A DNA stretch of 64,000 bases from Brenneria populi (GCF_036016195.1 NZ_JAYWTM010000022.1:1-64000), one strand, 5' to 3'; shown: positions 1 through 9,611, counted from the first letter of the stretch. The notes: generated by a model from the letters alone, not told the origin. Numbers and translations: made by a program.

Positions 1-4
1 AAAT

Positions 5-152
5 TCAGTAAACCACTTCAACGGCAGTGAACGGCGACAGATCATGAAATATGGCGGCGTAGACTTTCTTAGCTGCCTGTACGGCAGTGAACATGGGTTT
101 GGTTTTATTTCTGCTGCGGTGGGTTTTCTTAGCTGCCTGTACGGCAGTGAAC
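5..152 (-). CRISPR. Type I-F CRISPR array 1, two spacers, reading leftwards
   Basis: Two identical 28-bp repeats lie at 65-92 and 125-152. On the minus strand they start GTTCACTGCCGTAC and end GCTAAGAAA. A third, degenerate copy at 5-32 keeps only the leader-proximal half well. Spacers are 33-64 and 93-124, both 32 nt. The degenerate terminal repeat on the left and AT-rich DNA on the right show that transcription runs leftwards from a leader near 153-300. The repeat differs from that of array 2 by one base (A for C in the last third). The array may be short because it rarely gains spacers. Confidence 0.93.
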
Positions 153-300
153 TGTTGCAAAACAAATCTATTCGATTGGTTTTAAAAGAACAATTTTTAA
201 ATACATCCCTATACCCTTTTTTATCTTATATTTATAACCATTTGAATTTACGGCTACATTTTTCTCACGTCCCAAAAGGGTATAAACCGTACCGGCACGG
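153..300 (-). promoter_or_regulatory. Probable leader of CRISPR array 1
   Basis: AT-rich DNA directly next to the leader-proximal repeat of array 1. Read on the minus strand it contains an AAAAAGGGT block that also occurs in the leader of array 2 (near 9542-9550), which supports shared leader function. I saw no clean match to the IHF consensus here, unlike array 2. The right boundary is a guess. Confidence 0.55.
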
Positions 301-439
301 CCGGCGGCGGCATTCCAGCCTGCTGGGGATATGGGATTTTTTATTAACGCCCACCTTCAAATGCTGACTACTGCATCTGCGGATGGATTGGGTGTATGGT
401 AACGTGGCGATAGCGCTAAAACCGAAACGGGAAGAGAGT

Positions 440-1057
440 GTGGGCAGTGAATTTTGGGCTTTGATAACAATCGGCGGCGCCATTTTATTGGGCGCAATGA
501 GCCCCGGCGCAAGTTTCCTGCTGGTTGCTCAGACGGCCGTATCATCCTCTCGCCGCGTCGCGATAAGCGTATCTGTGGGGATGGGGTTTGGGGCTATGCT
601 GTTCTCCGTTATCGCTCTGGCAGGGATCCATATGTTGCTGATGTTTGTTCCGTGGCTGTATACGGCTTTAAAAGTGGCCGGCGGCTGCTACCTTCTCTGG
701 CAAGCATGCAAGATGTTTCGTCGCTCAATCGGCCCATCAACGAATTCAACGATGGCGACGGAGGCTAGCGCTCGACGGGCATTCGCTACCGGGCTAATGA
801 CCCAAATGAGTAACCCGCAAACGGCATTAGTATTCGCGAGTATTTTTACGGCAACGCTTAATGTTCACGTCGAGATATGGATGTATATAACGGTGCCCGT
901 AATGGCGTTCGCTATTGACGTCGTGTGGTATGCGCTGGTCGCTCTGGCCCTTTCCACAGATAAGCCGCGTCGCTTTTATATGAACTATCGTCGTCTGATA
1001 GACAGACTGAGCGGTGGAGTCATGTCGGCTTTAGGGCTGCGTTTGTTAATTAAATAA
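440..1057 (+). CDS. LysE/RhtB-family amino-acid exporter
   Basis: The product of about 205 aa reads as a LysE/RhtB translocator: an N-terminal helix GAILLGAMSPGASFLLVAQ with the family's PG and nearby small residues, about five to six hydrophobic segments, and the GLMTQMSNPQTALVFASIF segment that matches the family motif with an NP pair. Such inner-membrane proteins export amino acids or related metabolites; the substrate cannot be told. I chose the GTG at 440 because homologous-looking sequence begins right after it and a purine-rich stretch precedes it; an upstream ATG at 383 would add 19 residues that do not resemble the family. It lies between array 1 and cas1, in the cas direction, 310 bp before cas1. 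Confidence 0.8.
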   Translation: MGSEFWALITIGGAILLGAMSPGASFLLVAQTAVSSSRRVAISVSVGMGFGAMLFSVIALAGIHMLLMFVPWLYTALKVAGGCYLLWQACKMFRRSIGPSTNSTMATEASARRAFATGLMTQMSNPQTALVFASIFTATLNVHVEIWMYITVPVMAFAIDVVWYALVALALSTDKPRRFYMNYRRLIDRLSGGVMSALGLRLLIK

Positions 1058-1367
1058 TCGCCGGCGGCAATTACCGTCTATCTTGTCGCCAAAAGCCAAC
1101 GCACAGGCAACTTGAAAAATGACGGGTATATTTCTATTAAATCGATTGCTATAGATATTTTCTTTTCTATACTCAATCGCATACCTCTTTTTTATTGCAA
1201 ATCGCGCATGCGTTGGCTCTATTCTTCGGTTCTTTTCTGGACCTTGTTCACCCCGGCTACCTGATGTTAGCCATTGGCGCAATGCCGATTTTCTGCAATG
1301 TGCGTTGTTTAGGGTATATGGCATATAAAAATATTACGCTTGTTTAATACCTTTGGGGATATTGGAA
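1058..1367. other. Intergenic region upstream of cas1 with dispersed-repeat fragments
   Basis: About 310 bp without a gene. At 1092-1130 lies the right arm of a dispersed repeat (AAAGCCAACGCAC, then GACGGGTATA), which recurs near 29,550, 31,300 and 60,600. An inverted partner arm with GCGTTGGCTCT lies near 1209-1220 and another end with AGGGTATA near 1312-1320. The cas promoter must lie in this stretch, but I could not pick a convincing -35/-10 pair. Confidence 0.55.
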
Positions 1368-2348
1368 ATGGATGATTCATTTAGCCCATCCGATCTAAAA
1401 ACTATTTTGCATTCAAAGCGCTCTAATATTTATTACCTGCAATATTGTCGAATTTTAGTGAATGGCGGCCGCGTTGAGTATGTTACCGATGAAGGGAAAC
1501 AGTCGCTGTATTGGAATATCCCTATCGCGAATACCAGCGTCATTATACTGGGAACTGGAACCTCCATTACTCAGGCAGCGATGCGCGAGTTTGCCCGAGC
1601 AGGCGTCATGGTCGGCTTTTGCGGCGGAGGCGGAACCCCGCTGTTTTCGGCCAATGAGGTGGACGTTGATGTTTCATGGCTGACGCCGCAAAGTGAATAT
1701 CGGCCGACAGAGTATTTACAAGACTGGGTGAGCTTCTGGTTTGATGATGAAAAGCGGCTGGCCGCGGCGGTCGCTTTCCAAAAAATACGCATCGCGCAGA
1801 TTCGTCGTCACTGGTTGAATAGCCGGATGGAAAGGGAACAGGGATTTACGCTGAGTACCGATAGACTGCTGGCTCTGCTTGAACATTATGAAAACAGCTT
1901 GCAGCAGTGTGCCAATAGCAATGACCTTCTGGCGCAGGAAGCGGTGATGACCAAAGCGCTGTATAAACTGGCCGCCAATGCCGTTAATTATGGCGAGTTT
2001 GTGCGCGCGAAACGCGGCGGCGGCGTCGACCTGGCTAATCGTTTTCTCGATCATGGCAACTATCTGGCCTATGGATTGGCCGCCGTCGCGACATGGGTGA
2101 TTGGTTTACCGCACGGGCTGGCGGTTTTACATGGCAAAACCCGTCGCGGCGGGTTGGTGTTTGATGTCGCCGATCTGATTAAAGACGCGCTGATATTGCC
2201 GCAGGCTTTTATCGCGGCCATGTCCGGAGACGATGAGCAGGAGTTTCGCCAACGTTGTCTGAACGGTTTTCAACAGGCGGAAGCGCTGGATATCATGATT
2301 GAAGCGTTGCAAACCGTTGCCAGCCAATTGAGTCAGGTCGGCCGATGA
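1368..2348 (+). CDS. cas1: CRISPR-associated endonuclease Cas1, type I-F
   Basis: This 326-aa protein is the integrase of CRISPR adaptation: with Cas2-3 it captures prespacers and inserts them at the leader end of an array. It is recognisable from the N-terminus (DDSFSPSDLKTILHSKR, then ILVNGGRVEYVTDEG) and the GTGTSITQAAMREFARAGV segment typical of Cas1f. The ATG at 1368 gives the 326 residues usual for Cas1f; an upstream TTG at 1353 is less likely. The gene overlaps cas2-3 by 4 bp (ATGA), as is normal in I-F operons, implying coupled translation. Confidence 0.96.
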   Translation: MDDSFSPSDLKTILHSKRSNIYYLQYCRILVNGGRVEYVTDEGKQSLYWNIPIANTSVIILGTGTSITQAAMREFARAGVMVGFCGGGGTPLFSANEVDVDVSWLTPQSEYRPTEYLQDWVSFWFDDEKRLAAAVAFQKIRIAQIRRHWLNSRMEREQGFTLSTDRLLALLEHYENSLQQCANSNDLLAQEAVMTKALYKLAANAVNYGEFVRAKRGGGVDLANRFLDHGNYLAYGLAAVATWVIGLPHGLAVLHGKTRRGGLVFDVADLIKDALILPQAFIAAMSGDDEQEFRQRCLNGFQQAEALDIMIEALQTVASQLSQVGR

Positions 2349-5300
2349 ATATTTTATTGGTTTCCCAATGTAATAAGCGGGCGCTGACGGAAACCCGACG
2401 CGTGTTGGATCAATTTGCCGAACGCAAGGGAGAGCGTACCTGGCAGACGGCGATTACCCTGGAAGGGCTGAATACGTTACGTAAGCTGCTGCGTAAAACG
2501 GCCCGGCGTAATACCGCGGTTGCCTGTCACTGGATAAAAAGCGCTAACCGCACGGAATTGCTGTGGATCGTCGGCAATCTGCGTCGTTTTAATGCGCAGG
2601 GCGTGGTGCCGACGAATACCACCGAACGCGATATTCTGAAATCTCAGGATGAAAACCAGTGGCACAGCGTCGAGGCGATAAGTCTGCTGGCGGCGATCGC
2701 CGGGTTGTTTCACGATTTTGGCAAAGCCAATGCGCTATTTCAGCAAGGGCTGTCCGGCAGGGGAAAAACTTTCCAGCCTTATCGGCACGAGTGGGTTTCT
2801 CTGCGCCTCTTTCAGGCGTTTGTCGGCGATCGCGATGATCCCGACTGGCTCGCCGCTCTTAGCCGTATCGATATGGCGGATGAAGCCGAACTGCTGAATA
2901 GGCTGCGAAAAGACGGTCTTGAGCCGTTTAATAACCCGTTTAAAACGTTGCCGCCGCTGGCCGCGACCGTCGCCTGGCTTATCGTCTCGCATCATCGTCT
3001 TCCCGCTTACCCGGCGGCAAAAGAGTATACCTTTCCTCCACGATTGGAAGAGGCCGACAGCTGGCTTACGCAGCAGCTTACCGCCATGTGGAACGCCATC
3101 AATATGGATAAGGACGCGTGGAGCGAGCAGGAAAGACGGTCGGTTTGGCGTTTTCCGCACGGTACGCCGATACGCAGCGATACGTGGCGCGGCAAAGCGC
3201 GCAAATTCGCCGATCGTGCAAGACAGCTGGGATCGCTGGCGCACTACGGTAGGCTCGGCCAGCGTTTTTCCTGCCATCTGGCGCGCTTGACCCTGATGCT
3301 GGCGGATCACCACTACTCTTCGCTCTCCCCAACCGAGGGCTGGCAGGATGCCGGCTACGCCGCCATCGCCAATACCGATCGCAAAACCGGGAAAATAAAA
3401 CAGAAACTGGACGAACACTGTATCGGTGTCGGACAGAATGCCCTGCTGTTAGGGCGCAGTCTGCCGCAACTGAGGAAAACGCTGCCATCCATTACCCGGC
3501 ATAAAGGTTTTAAGCAGCGTAGTCCCCGCGCCGAATATCGTTGGCAGGATCGCGCATTCGATCTGGCCTGCGCGCTGCGCGAGCGTTCCGCGGAACAGGG
3601 TTTTTTCGGGGTAAATATGGCGTCGACCGGATGCGGCAAGACCTTCGCCAATGCGCGTATTATGTATGGGCTGGCGGATGAAAAGCAGGGATGCCGTTTT
3701 TCCATTGCGCTGGGGTTGAGGACGCTGACGCTGCAAACCGGCGATGCGCTGCGGGAAAAATTGACGCTGCAGAATGACGATTTGGCGGTGCTGATCGGTT
3801 CGCAGGCGGTGACGCAGTTGCATGAGCTGAAGCGCGGCGTTGTCAATGCCGCAGAGCGTTCGGGCAGCGAATCCGCCGATGCGTTGTTCGCCGAACATCA
3901 GTACGTCAGCTACGACGGCAGTCTGGATGATGGCCGTCTCAGCGCCTGGTTAAGCAAAAGTCCGACGCTGCATAAGCTGCTGAGCGCGCCGGTAATGGTG
4001 TCCACCATCGATCACCTGATCCCCGCCACCGAAGGCGTGCGCGGCGGCAAACAGATTGCGCCCATGCTGCGGCTGTTGACCTCCGATCTGGTGCTGGATG
4101 AGCCGGATGATTTCGACATCGGCGATCTGCCGGCTTTATGCCGTTTGGTGAACTGGGCGGGGATGCTCGGCTCCCGCGTGCTGCTCTCATCCGCCACTTT
4201 GCCGCCGGCGTTGATTCAGGCATTGTTTAACGCCTATCGCAGCGGACGGGCCGACTATCAGCAGGCATGCGGTAAGCCGGACATTCCGGTCAACGTTTGT
4301 TGCGCCTGGTTTGATGAATATGACGCTCGGCAAAGCGACCATCAAACCGGAAAAACCGTTAAGCCGGCGCATGAGGCTTTCGTGGCGGCGCGGGTGGAAA
4401 AGCTGCGCCAGACGCCGGTTCTACGTCTGGCCGAGTTGGTTTCGGTGACGGCAGCCACGGCAAAGAGCGACGATGTGATTGCCGGCGTGGCGGCGAGTTT
4501 TCATCAATCGATGATGAGTCTGCATCGGGCTCATCATCAAACGCATGCATCGGGTAAAACCGTATCGCTGGGGTTGATTCGTATGGCGAATATCAACCCG
4601 CTGGTCGCCGTGGCGCGATGCCTGCTGACTATGCCTTCGTCCGATGACTACCGCATACATTACTGTGTCTATCACAGCCAACATCCGTTGGCGATGCGCT
4701 CTTTTATCGAACGGCGGCTGGATGCCGCGCTCACCCGTTATGAGCCGGACGCTTTATGGCGGATGGAAGAAATTCGGCAGGCGCTGGCGCATGACCGCGA
4801 ACGGCATCATCTGTTTGTGGTGCTGGCGACCTCTGTCGCGGAGGTGGGCCGGGACCATGATTATGATTGGGCGATTGCCGAACCCAGTTCCATGCGTTCG
4901 CTGATTCAGCTTGCCGGGCGAATTCAGCGCCATCGACGGCAGGCGCCCGCCGCGCCGAATCTGCATATCTTGCGCGAAAACGTTAAGGCATTGCGGGGCT
5001 GCTACCCGGCTTATCGCCATCCCGGTTTTGAGGCTTCCGATACTTTACTCGTCAGTCATGACCTGTGCGATTTATTGCAGGATGAAGAGTATCGGGCTAT
5101 CCGCGCGATTCCGCGGATTCAACAACGCCCGTTACTCAGGCCAGCGTTAAGCCTGGTGGATTTGGAACACTATGCGCTGCGCAGAATATTACAGGGCAAA
5201 AAAACGGAGACAGACAAATTCTACGCCGCTTTATGGTGGAAAACCTCCGCCGACTGGAGCGGCGAACTGCAACGCCGTACGCCGTTTCGCCAGTTATCTC

Positions 5301-5614
5301 CGGATGAACAACACTATTTATGGATCGCCGAAGAAGGCGAACCGCCCGAATTTAAAATGCCGGACAGCGACGGCCATGGATGGAAAGCCAGCTATATCTT
5401 TCAGCTCGTCGTCGTGACTCCGGCGCAAGGCGTGAGTAGCTGGCTGACGGTGGATTATCAGACGATTTATGTGCAACTGTCGGAAAAACTGGAGATGGAG
5501 CTTAGCGCCGTTAGTCAGCGGTTTGGCGAAATAAACTTACCGTTGCGTAATGAAGAGAAAAATGAAAGGTGGCTGTGGCACCCGCTGCTCGGGGTGTTTG
5601 GCGCACTCGGGTGA
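2345..5614 (+). CDS. cas3: Cas2-3 fusion, type I-F nuclease-helicase
   Basis: At 1089 aa this is the I-F fusion of Cas2 (about residues 1-95) with Cas3. Cas2 gives structure to the Cas1 complex; Cas3 is recruited to the target-bound Csy complex and shreds DNA. Visible motifs are the HD nuclease signature HDFGKAN (about residue 122), Walker A STGCGKTF (about 428), the DExH-type motif LDEPDD (about 584), the SAT motif SSATLPP (about 615) and helicase motif VI QLAGRIQRHRR (about 854). All key motifs look intact. The ATG overlaps the cas1 stop. Confidence 0.97.
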   Translation: MNILLVSQCNKRALTETRRVLDQFAERKGERTWQTAITLEGLNTLRKLLRKTARRNTAVACHWIKSANRTELLWIVGNLRRFNAQGVVPTNTTERDILKSQDENQWHSVEAISLLAAIAGLFHDFGKANALFQQGLSGRGKTFQPYRHEWVSLRLFQAFVGDRDDPDWLAALSRIDMADEAELLNRLRKDGLEPFNNPFKTLPPLAATVAWLIVSHHRLPAYPAAKEYTFPPRLEEADSWLTQQLTAMWNAINMDKDAWSEQERRSVWRFPHGTPIRSDTWRGKARKFADRARQLGSLAHYGRLGQRFSCHLARLTLMLADHHYSSLSPTEGWQDAGYAAIANTDRKTGKIKQKLDEHCIGVGQNALLLGRSLPQLRKTLPSITRHKGFKQRSPRAEYRWQDRAFDLACALRERSAEQGFFGVNMASTGCGKTFANARIMYGLADEKQGCRFSIALGLRTLTLQTGDALREKLTLQNDDLAVLIGSQAVTQLHELKRGVVNAAERSGSESADALFAEHQYVSYDGSLDDGRLSAWLSKSPTLHKLLSAPVMVSTIDHLIPATEGVRGGKQIAPMLRLLTSDLVLDEPDDFDIGDLPALCRLVNWAGMLGSRVLLSSATLPPALIQALFNAYRSGRADYQQACGKPDIPVNVCCAWFDEYDARQSDHQTGKTVKPAHEAFVAARVEKLRQTPVLRLAELVSVTAATAKSDDVIAGVAASFHQSMMSLHRAHHQTHASGKTVSLGLIRMANINPLVAVARCLLTMPSSDDYRIHYCVYHSQHPLAMRSFIERRLDAALTRYEPDALWRMEEIRQALAHDRERHHLFVVLATSVAEVGRDHDYDWAIAEPSSMRSLIQLAGRIQRHRRQAPAAPNLHILRENVKALRGCYPAYRHPGFEASDTLLVSHDLCDLLQDEEYRAIRAIPRIQQRPLLRPALSLVDLEHYALRRILQGKKTETDKFYAALWWKTSADWSGELQRRTPFRQLSPDEQHYLWIAEEGEPPEFKMPDSDGHGWKASYIFQLVVVTPAQGVSSWLTVDYQTIYVQLSEKLEMELSAVSQRFGEINLPLRNEEKNERWLWHPLLGVFGALG

Positions 5615-5633
5615 GATAAAAAGGAGAGCAATA

Positions 5634-6947
5634 ATGGAAGAGAGAGGACTAAGCCGGTTTATTATCGATTACATCGAAAACCGCAAACGTCTTAAGCTTG
5701 AAGCGGCGGAAAAAAAGTTTGCCGACGATGCACTGGCGGCAGAAGTGCGGGAGATTAATGAACGTTATCAGGTTCAGGCCTGGTTGACCGATGCGGCTTC
5801 CCGCGCGGGGCAGATTGGTCTGGCTACGCATGCGCTAAAGTTTACTCATAGCGACGCTAAAGGCAGCAGCGTGTTCAGTATGGCGTCTGTTGAGGAAAAC
5901 CCAAAATACCTTTCCACCGCCGCGCTCAGACAACCGGAGGTGGACGCGGTGGGAAACGCCGCCGCGCTGGATGTGGCCAAACTGCTGCAGACCGAATATC
6001 AGGGCGATTCGCTGGCATCCGCGTTACAGCGCGGCGATACTTCCGCGCTTGCCGCGCTGACGGACGAGCCGCAACGGCTGGTTCTGTGGGTTAACGGTTT
6101 TAAACAGGCGCTGACGGATAAAATGCCGAGCTCGCACAAGCTGGCGAAGCAGATCTACTTTCCTTTATCAGACTCGCTTGACGATGAGCAATACCACTTA
6201 ATCAGTCCGCTGTATTCATCTTCACTGGCGCACGCTTTATATCAGCGTATTACGGCGGAGCGATTTAGCGATGAGGCCAAAGCGATACGCCAGGCCAGAA
6301 AAGACAAACGCCGGCATGATGCTATCGAGGTCTCCTATCCCAACCTTGCGGTACAAAATATGGGGGGAACCAAGCCGCAGAATATTTCGTTTCTTAACAG
6401 CGGCCGTCGAGGAAAGTCCTACTTATTGCCTTGCGCCGCACCTGTCTGGGAAAGCATCGCGAAGCCGCCGTTACGGCATAAATCTATTTTTCGTCCCCGC
6501 GGTGAATTTGAATATCGCGCGCGCCCGGCGGTGCGGCTGATGCGGCAATTTCTACTCAGCGTAAAACCCGTCGGCAGCACCCTGGAGATTCGTCAGCAGC
6601 GCGGGGAGTACGCCGATAACATTATTGATAGCCTGTTTAACTATGCGGCAGCCATTCAGAACCTGGAGGCCGGTTGGAGCAGTGACGAAAACTGCGCTCT
6701 GAAGCGTTCCCAGCAGCTGTGGCTCGATCCGTACCGGGCGAATTTTGATCGCGATTTTAAATTTGAACGCGAAGGCGATGACTGGAAAAAAGAGGTCGCG
6801 CAAGACTTTGGCGTTTGGCTTAACCGTCAACTGGAGCATGAACAACTACGTTTCAGCGAGGTTGAACGACGCGAGTGGTCGACGGCGAATCTTTTTAAGC
6901 GCCGGATGCGGGAGTGGGAATCCGCGCTGGCGGAGGAGATATCATGA
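5634..6947 (+). CDS. csy1: Csy1 (Cas8f), large subunit of the I-F surveillance complex
   Basis: The 437-aa protein starts MEERGLSRFIIDYIENRK and matches Csy1 in length, start and position. In the I-F Csy complex, Csy1 with Csy2 forms the tail that holds the crRNA 5' handle and reads the GG PAM. An AAGGAG ribosome-binding site lies 8 nt before the ATG at 5634, so I prefer this start to an in-frame ATG at 5550 inside cas2-3. It is 19 nt downstream of cas2-3 and overlaps csy2 by 4 bp. Confidence 0.94.
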   Translation: MEERGLSRFIIDYIENRKRLKLEAAEKKFADDALAAEVREINERYQVQAWLTDAASRAGQIGLATHALKFTHSDAKGSSVFSMASVEENPKYLSTAALRQPEVDAVGNAAALDVAKLLQTEYQGDSLASALQRGDTSALAALTDEPQRLVLWVNGFKQALTDKMPSSHKLAKQIYFPLSDSLDDEQYHLISPLYSSSLAHALYQRITAERFSDEAKAIRQARKDKRRHDAIEVSYPNLAVQNMGGTKPQNISFLNSGRRGKSYLLPCAAPVWESIAKPPLRHKSIFRPRGEFEYRARPAVRLMRQFLLSVKPVGSTLEIRQQRGEYADNIIDSLFNYAAAIQNLEAGWSSDENCALKRSQQLWLDPYRANFDRDFKFEREGDDWKKEVAQDFGVWLNRQLEHEQLRFSEVERREWSTANLFKRRMREWESALAEEIS

Positions 6948-7894
6948 GCTCGCTGATTATCCTGCGCCATGTGAGGGTGGAAAACGCTAACGCCATTGCC
7001 GGGCTAACCTACGGCTTTCCTGCTATTACGCATTTCTTAGGTTACACCCATGCGCTTTCTCGTCGGCTACGGCAAAGTCATCGCTTGACGCTGCATGGCT
7101 GTGGCGTGATTTGCCATCAACAGCAGATCCACGCCTATGGCTCCAGTTGGGAGCGCGTTTTCGCGTTGACCCGCAACCCATTAACCAAAGAAGCGAAAAC
7201 CGCCGCGTTCAATGAAGAAGGCCGGATGCATATGACGGTTTCTTTGCTGATTGAGTGTCGCGGCGCGATTGCCGATGGCGATGAAGGCGCGCGCGTATTG
7301 GCGGAACGCTTATCCACGCTATGCGTAAACCAGCGGTTGGCCGGCGGTATTATCACGGAAATCGGTAAAATTGATGTAATGACTTTTCCGTCAAACGAGG
7401 CGCAAACGCGCAACGTTATGCGGCGTTTGCTGCCAGGTTATGTGTTGCTGGATCGCCGCGAGCTGTTGAAAAATCATTTTGAGCAATTAAAACGCGCTAA
7501 TCCCGATGCGGAAATGATCGATGCCTGGTTGGATTTCTCGGCGCTCAAAATGGCGGCGGCGGAAGATAATCCTAACGTCGACAGCGAACAGGTTGACTGG
7601 CGTTATTTACCGAAGCCTGCGCCAGGTTATCTGGTGCCGCTGATGACGGGGTACCGGGCTATCTCTCCGCTGTACGCCGCCGGAGAAGTGGATAAGACCC
7701 GCGATGCCACCACGCCGTTCTGTTTTGCCGAATCTATTTACGGCATTGGCGAGTGGCGGGGCGCGCATCGCATTGACGATCTTCAGGCGGTGCTCTGGCA
7801 TTACGATTATCACGAAGGCTGGTATCAGTGTTGCAGTAAGCGCGCCGCTGTCCCCGAAACCTATGACGATCAATTTAACGACGATGATGAATAA
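6944..7894 (+). CDS. csy2: Csy2 (Cas5f), I-F surveillance complex subunit
   Basis: The 316-aa protein begins MSSLIILRHVRVENANAIAG and contains TYGFPAITHFLGYTHAL, both typical of Csy2. It pairs with Csy1 and binds the crRNA 5' end. The start ATG at 6944 is inside the ATGA overlap with the csy1 stop and follows GGAGGAGAT, a strong ribosome-binding site. An earlier in-frame ATG at 6914 lies within csy1 and is unlikely. The C-terminus is acidic (QFNDDDE). Confidence 0.94.
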   Translation: MSSLIILRHVRVENANAIAGLTYGFPAITHFLGYTHALSRRLRQSHRLTLHGCGVICHQQQIHAYGSSWERVFALTRNPLTKEAKTAAFNEEGRMHMTVSLLIECRGAIADGDEGARVLAERLSTLCVNQRLAGGIITEIGKIDVMTFPSNEAQTRNVMRRLLPGYVLLDRRELLKNHFEQLKRANPDAEMIDAWLDFSALKMAAAEDNPNVDSEQVDWRYLPKPAPGYLVPLMTGYRAISPLYAAGEVDKTRDATTPFCFAESIYGIGEWRGAHRIDDLQAVLWHYDYHEGWYQCCSKRAAVPETYDDQFNDDDE

Positions 7895-7912
7895 CGGAAA
7901 AAGGATTTAATC

Positions 7913-8917
7913 ATGGCTAAAACAACCATTAAAACGGCGTCGGTCCTGGCATTCGAACGTAAGCTGGCGAATTCCGATGCGCAGATGTTTTCCGGTCACT
8001 GGGAGCAGTCTTCAGGCTGGCGGCCGATCGAGATTAAAGAAAAAGCGGTGCGCGGCACTATCTCAAACCGCCAGAAGAACACGCTGGCTAGCGACCCGGC
8101 GAAGTTGGATGCTGAGATTCAAAAAGCCAATCTGCAACGCGTCGATGTCGCCGCGCTGCCTTTTGACGCCGATACGCTGAAAGTTAGTTTTTCACTGCGC
8201 GTGTTGGGCAATCTGGCCGTGCCTTCCGTCTGCAATGATCAAGAGTACCAGGCTGAGTTATCACGCGTAATAACCGGTTACATCGCCGAACAGGGGTTTG
8301 GCTCGCTGGCGGCGCGCTATGCGGAAAATCTGGCTAACGGCCGTTTTTTGTGGCGCAACCGCGTAGGGGCGGATGCGTTGAAAATTCGGGTGGCTCAAGG
8401 AGAAAAAAGCTGGACGTTCGATGGCGAAGGTTATTCTTTGCGGCGTTTTAGCACGCCGGAGGGCGATTTGGCGCAATTGGCCGCCGCTATCGAACATGGG
8501 CTGGCGGGCGAGGAATCGGCTTTTTTCACCGTCGAAGCGTTTGTGCGCTTGGGGGAAGGGCAGGAAGTTTTTCCTTCACAGGAATTAGTGTTGGATAGCA
8601 GCAGTAAAAAAAGCAAGATTCTGTATCAGGTAGATGGTATTGCCGCGCTGCATTCACAAAAGATTGGCAATGCGCTGCGTACGATCGATGACTGGTATCC
8701 CGATGCCGCTGAATTAGGGTTGGGGCCCATCGCGGTAGAACCTTATGGTTCGGTGACTAGCCGGGGAAAAGCCTATCGTCAGCCGAAACAGAAAATGGAT
8801 TTTTACACCTTATTGGATAACTGGGTGACAAAAGGGATCTCACCGGAAAAAGAACAGCAGCATTATGTTATCGCCACGCTGATTCGCGGCGGTGTGTTTG
8901 GCGAGAAAGGGGAATAA
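7913..8917 (+). CDS. csy3: Csy3 (Cas7f), crRNA backbone subunit
   Basis: This 334-aa protein is the Cas7-type backbone; six copies coat the spacer part of the crRNA in the known I-F complex. It starts MAKTTIKTASVLAFERKLANSDAQ after a clear AAAAAGGA site and has Csy3-like stretches such as FLWRNRVGADALKI and the late SRGKAYRQPKQKMDFYTL. It is 18 nt after csy2 and 10 nt before csy4, so all subunit genes form one transcription unit. Confidence 0.95.
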   Translation: MAKTTIKTASVLAFERKLANSDAQMFSGHWEQSSGWRPIEIKEKAVRGTISNRQKNTLASDPAKLDAEIQKANLQRVDVAALPFDADTLKVSFSLRVLGNLAVPSVCNDQEYQAELSRVITGYIAEQGFGSLAARYAENLANGRFLWRNRVGADALKIRVAQGEKSWTFDGEGYSLRRFSTPEGDLAQLAAAIEHGLAGEESAFFTVEAFVRLGEGQEVFPSQELVLDSSSKKSKILYQVDGIAALHSQKIGNALRTIDDWYPDAAELGLGPIAVEPYGSVTSRGKAYRQPKQKMDFYTLLDNWVTKGISPEKEQQHYVIATLIRGGVFGEKGE

Positions 8918-8927
8918 GGATGCGGGT

Positions 8928-9482
8928 ATGGATCACTTTTTAGAGATAAAGGTACTGCCAGACCCAGAATTTACCGCCTCCGATTTGCTTAATGCGCTGT
9001 TTGCCAAATTGCATCGGGCGTTGGGGCGGCGGGGAAAAGGCGATATCGGCGTGAGTTTTCCAGAGGCTGGTAGGAGGCTGGGTGAAAGAATTCGTTTACA
9101 TGGTTCATTGCCCGCACTAACGGAACTACAAAGCGCTAGCTGGTTGAAAGGATTGCGGGACTATACGCAATCCAGCGACATTCATCCGGCGCCTGACGGG
9201 GTAAAGTTTCGTACTGTGCAACGCGTTCAGGTAAAAAGCAGCGCGCTGCGTTTACGACGTCGTTCGGTACGCAAAGGATGGTTGACTGAGCAACAGGCCG
9301 AAGAACGGATACCGTTTACCTGTGAAAAACGCACCAATTTGCCGTTTCTACAGTTAAAAAGCTTGTCATCCGGCGAGATGTTCAGGCTGTTTATCTTACA
9401 GGGGCCGCTTCAGGATACGCCGGTTACCGGGGCGTTTAGCTCATACGGATTGAGTGCGACCGCAACTGTACCATGGTTTTGA
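8928..9482 (+). CDS. cas6f: Csy4 (Cas6f), crRNA-processing endoribonuclease
   Basis: The 184-aa protein cleaves pre-crRNA at the base of the repeat hairpin and stays bound to the 3' handle. I count His29, the position of the catalytic histidine in the studied Pseudomonas Csy4, in the sequence AKLHRALGRRG. An arginine-rich helix (RLRRRSVRKGW, about residues 108-118) would sit in the major groove of the hairpin, and the C-terminus GLSATATVPWF fits the family. The ATG at 8928 follows AAGGA at good spacing; an in-frame ATG at 8892 lies inside csy3. Confidence 0.95.
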   Translation: MDHFLEIKVLPDPEFTASDLLNALFAKLHRALGRRGKGDIGVSFPEAGRRLGERIRLHGSLPALTELQSASWLKGLRDYTQSSDIHPAPDGVKFRTVQRVQVKSSALRLRRRSVRKGWLTEQQAEERIPFTCEKRTNLPFLQLKSLSSGEMFRLFILQGPLQDTPVTGAFSSYGLSATATVPWF

Positions 9483-9611
9483 CCCTTTTTTTTCGGTCAA
9501 TCTTAACCAATTGATTTTATATAAGGTTGATCGGAATTCAGGAAAAAGGGTTTTCTATCGTATAAAAATTTTTTTCTTTAACAATCAGGTAAGAGAGATT
9601 ATTTTCTAACG
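9483..9611 (+). promoter_or_regulatory. Leader of CRISPR array 2 with an IHF site
   Basis: An AT-rich stretch of 129 bp between csy4 and the first repeat. Positions 9504-9516 read TAACCAATTGATT, a perfect match to the IHF consensus YAANNNNTTGATW. IHF is known to bend I-F leaders for Cas1-Cas2-3 integration in Pectobacterium. An AAAAAGGGT block is shared with the array 1 leader. The pre-crRNA promoter should also lie here. Confidence 0.82.
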
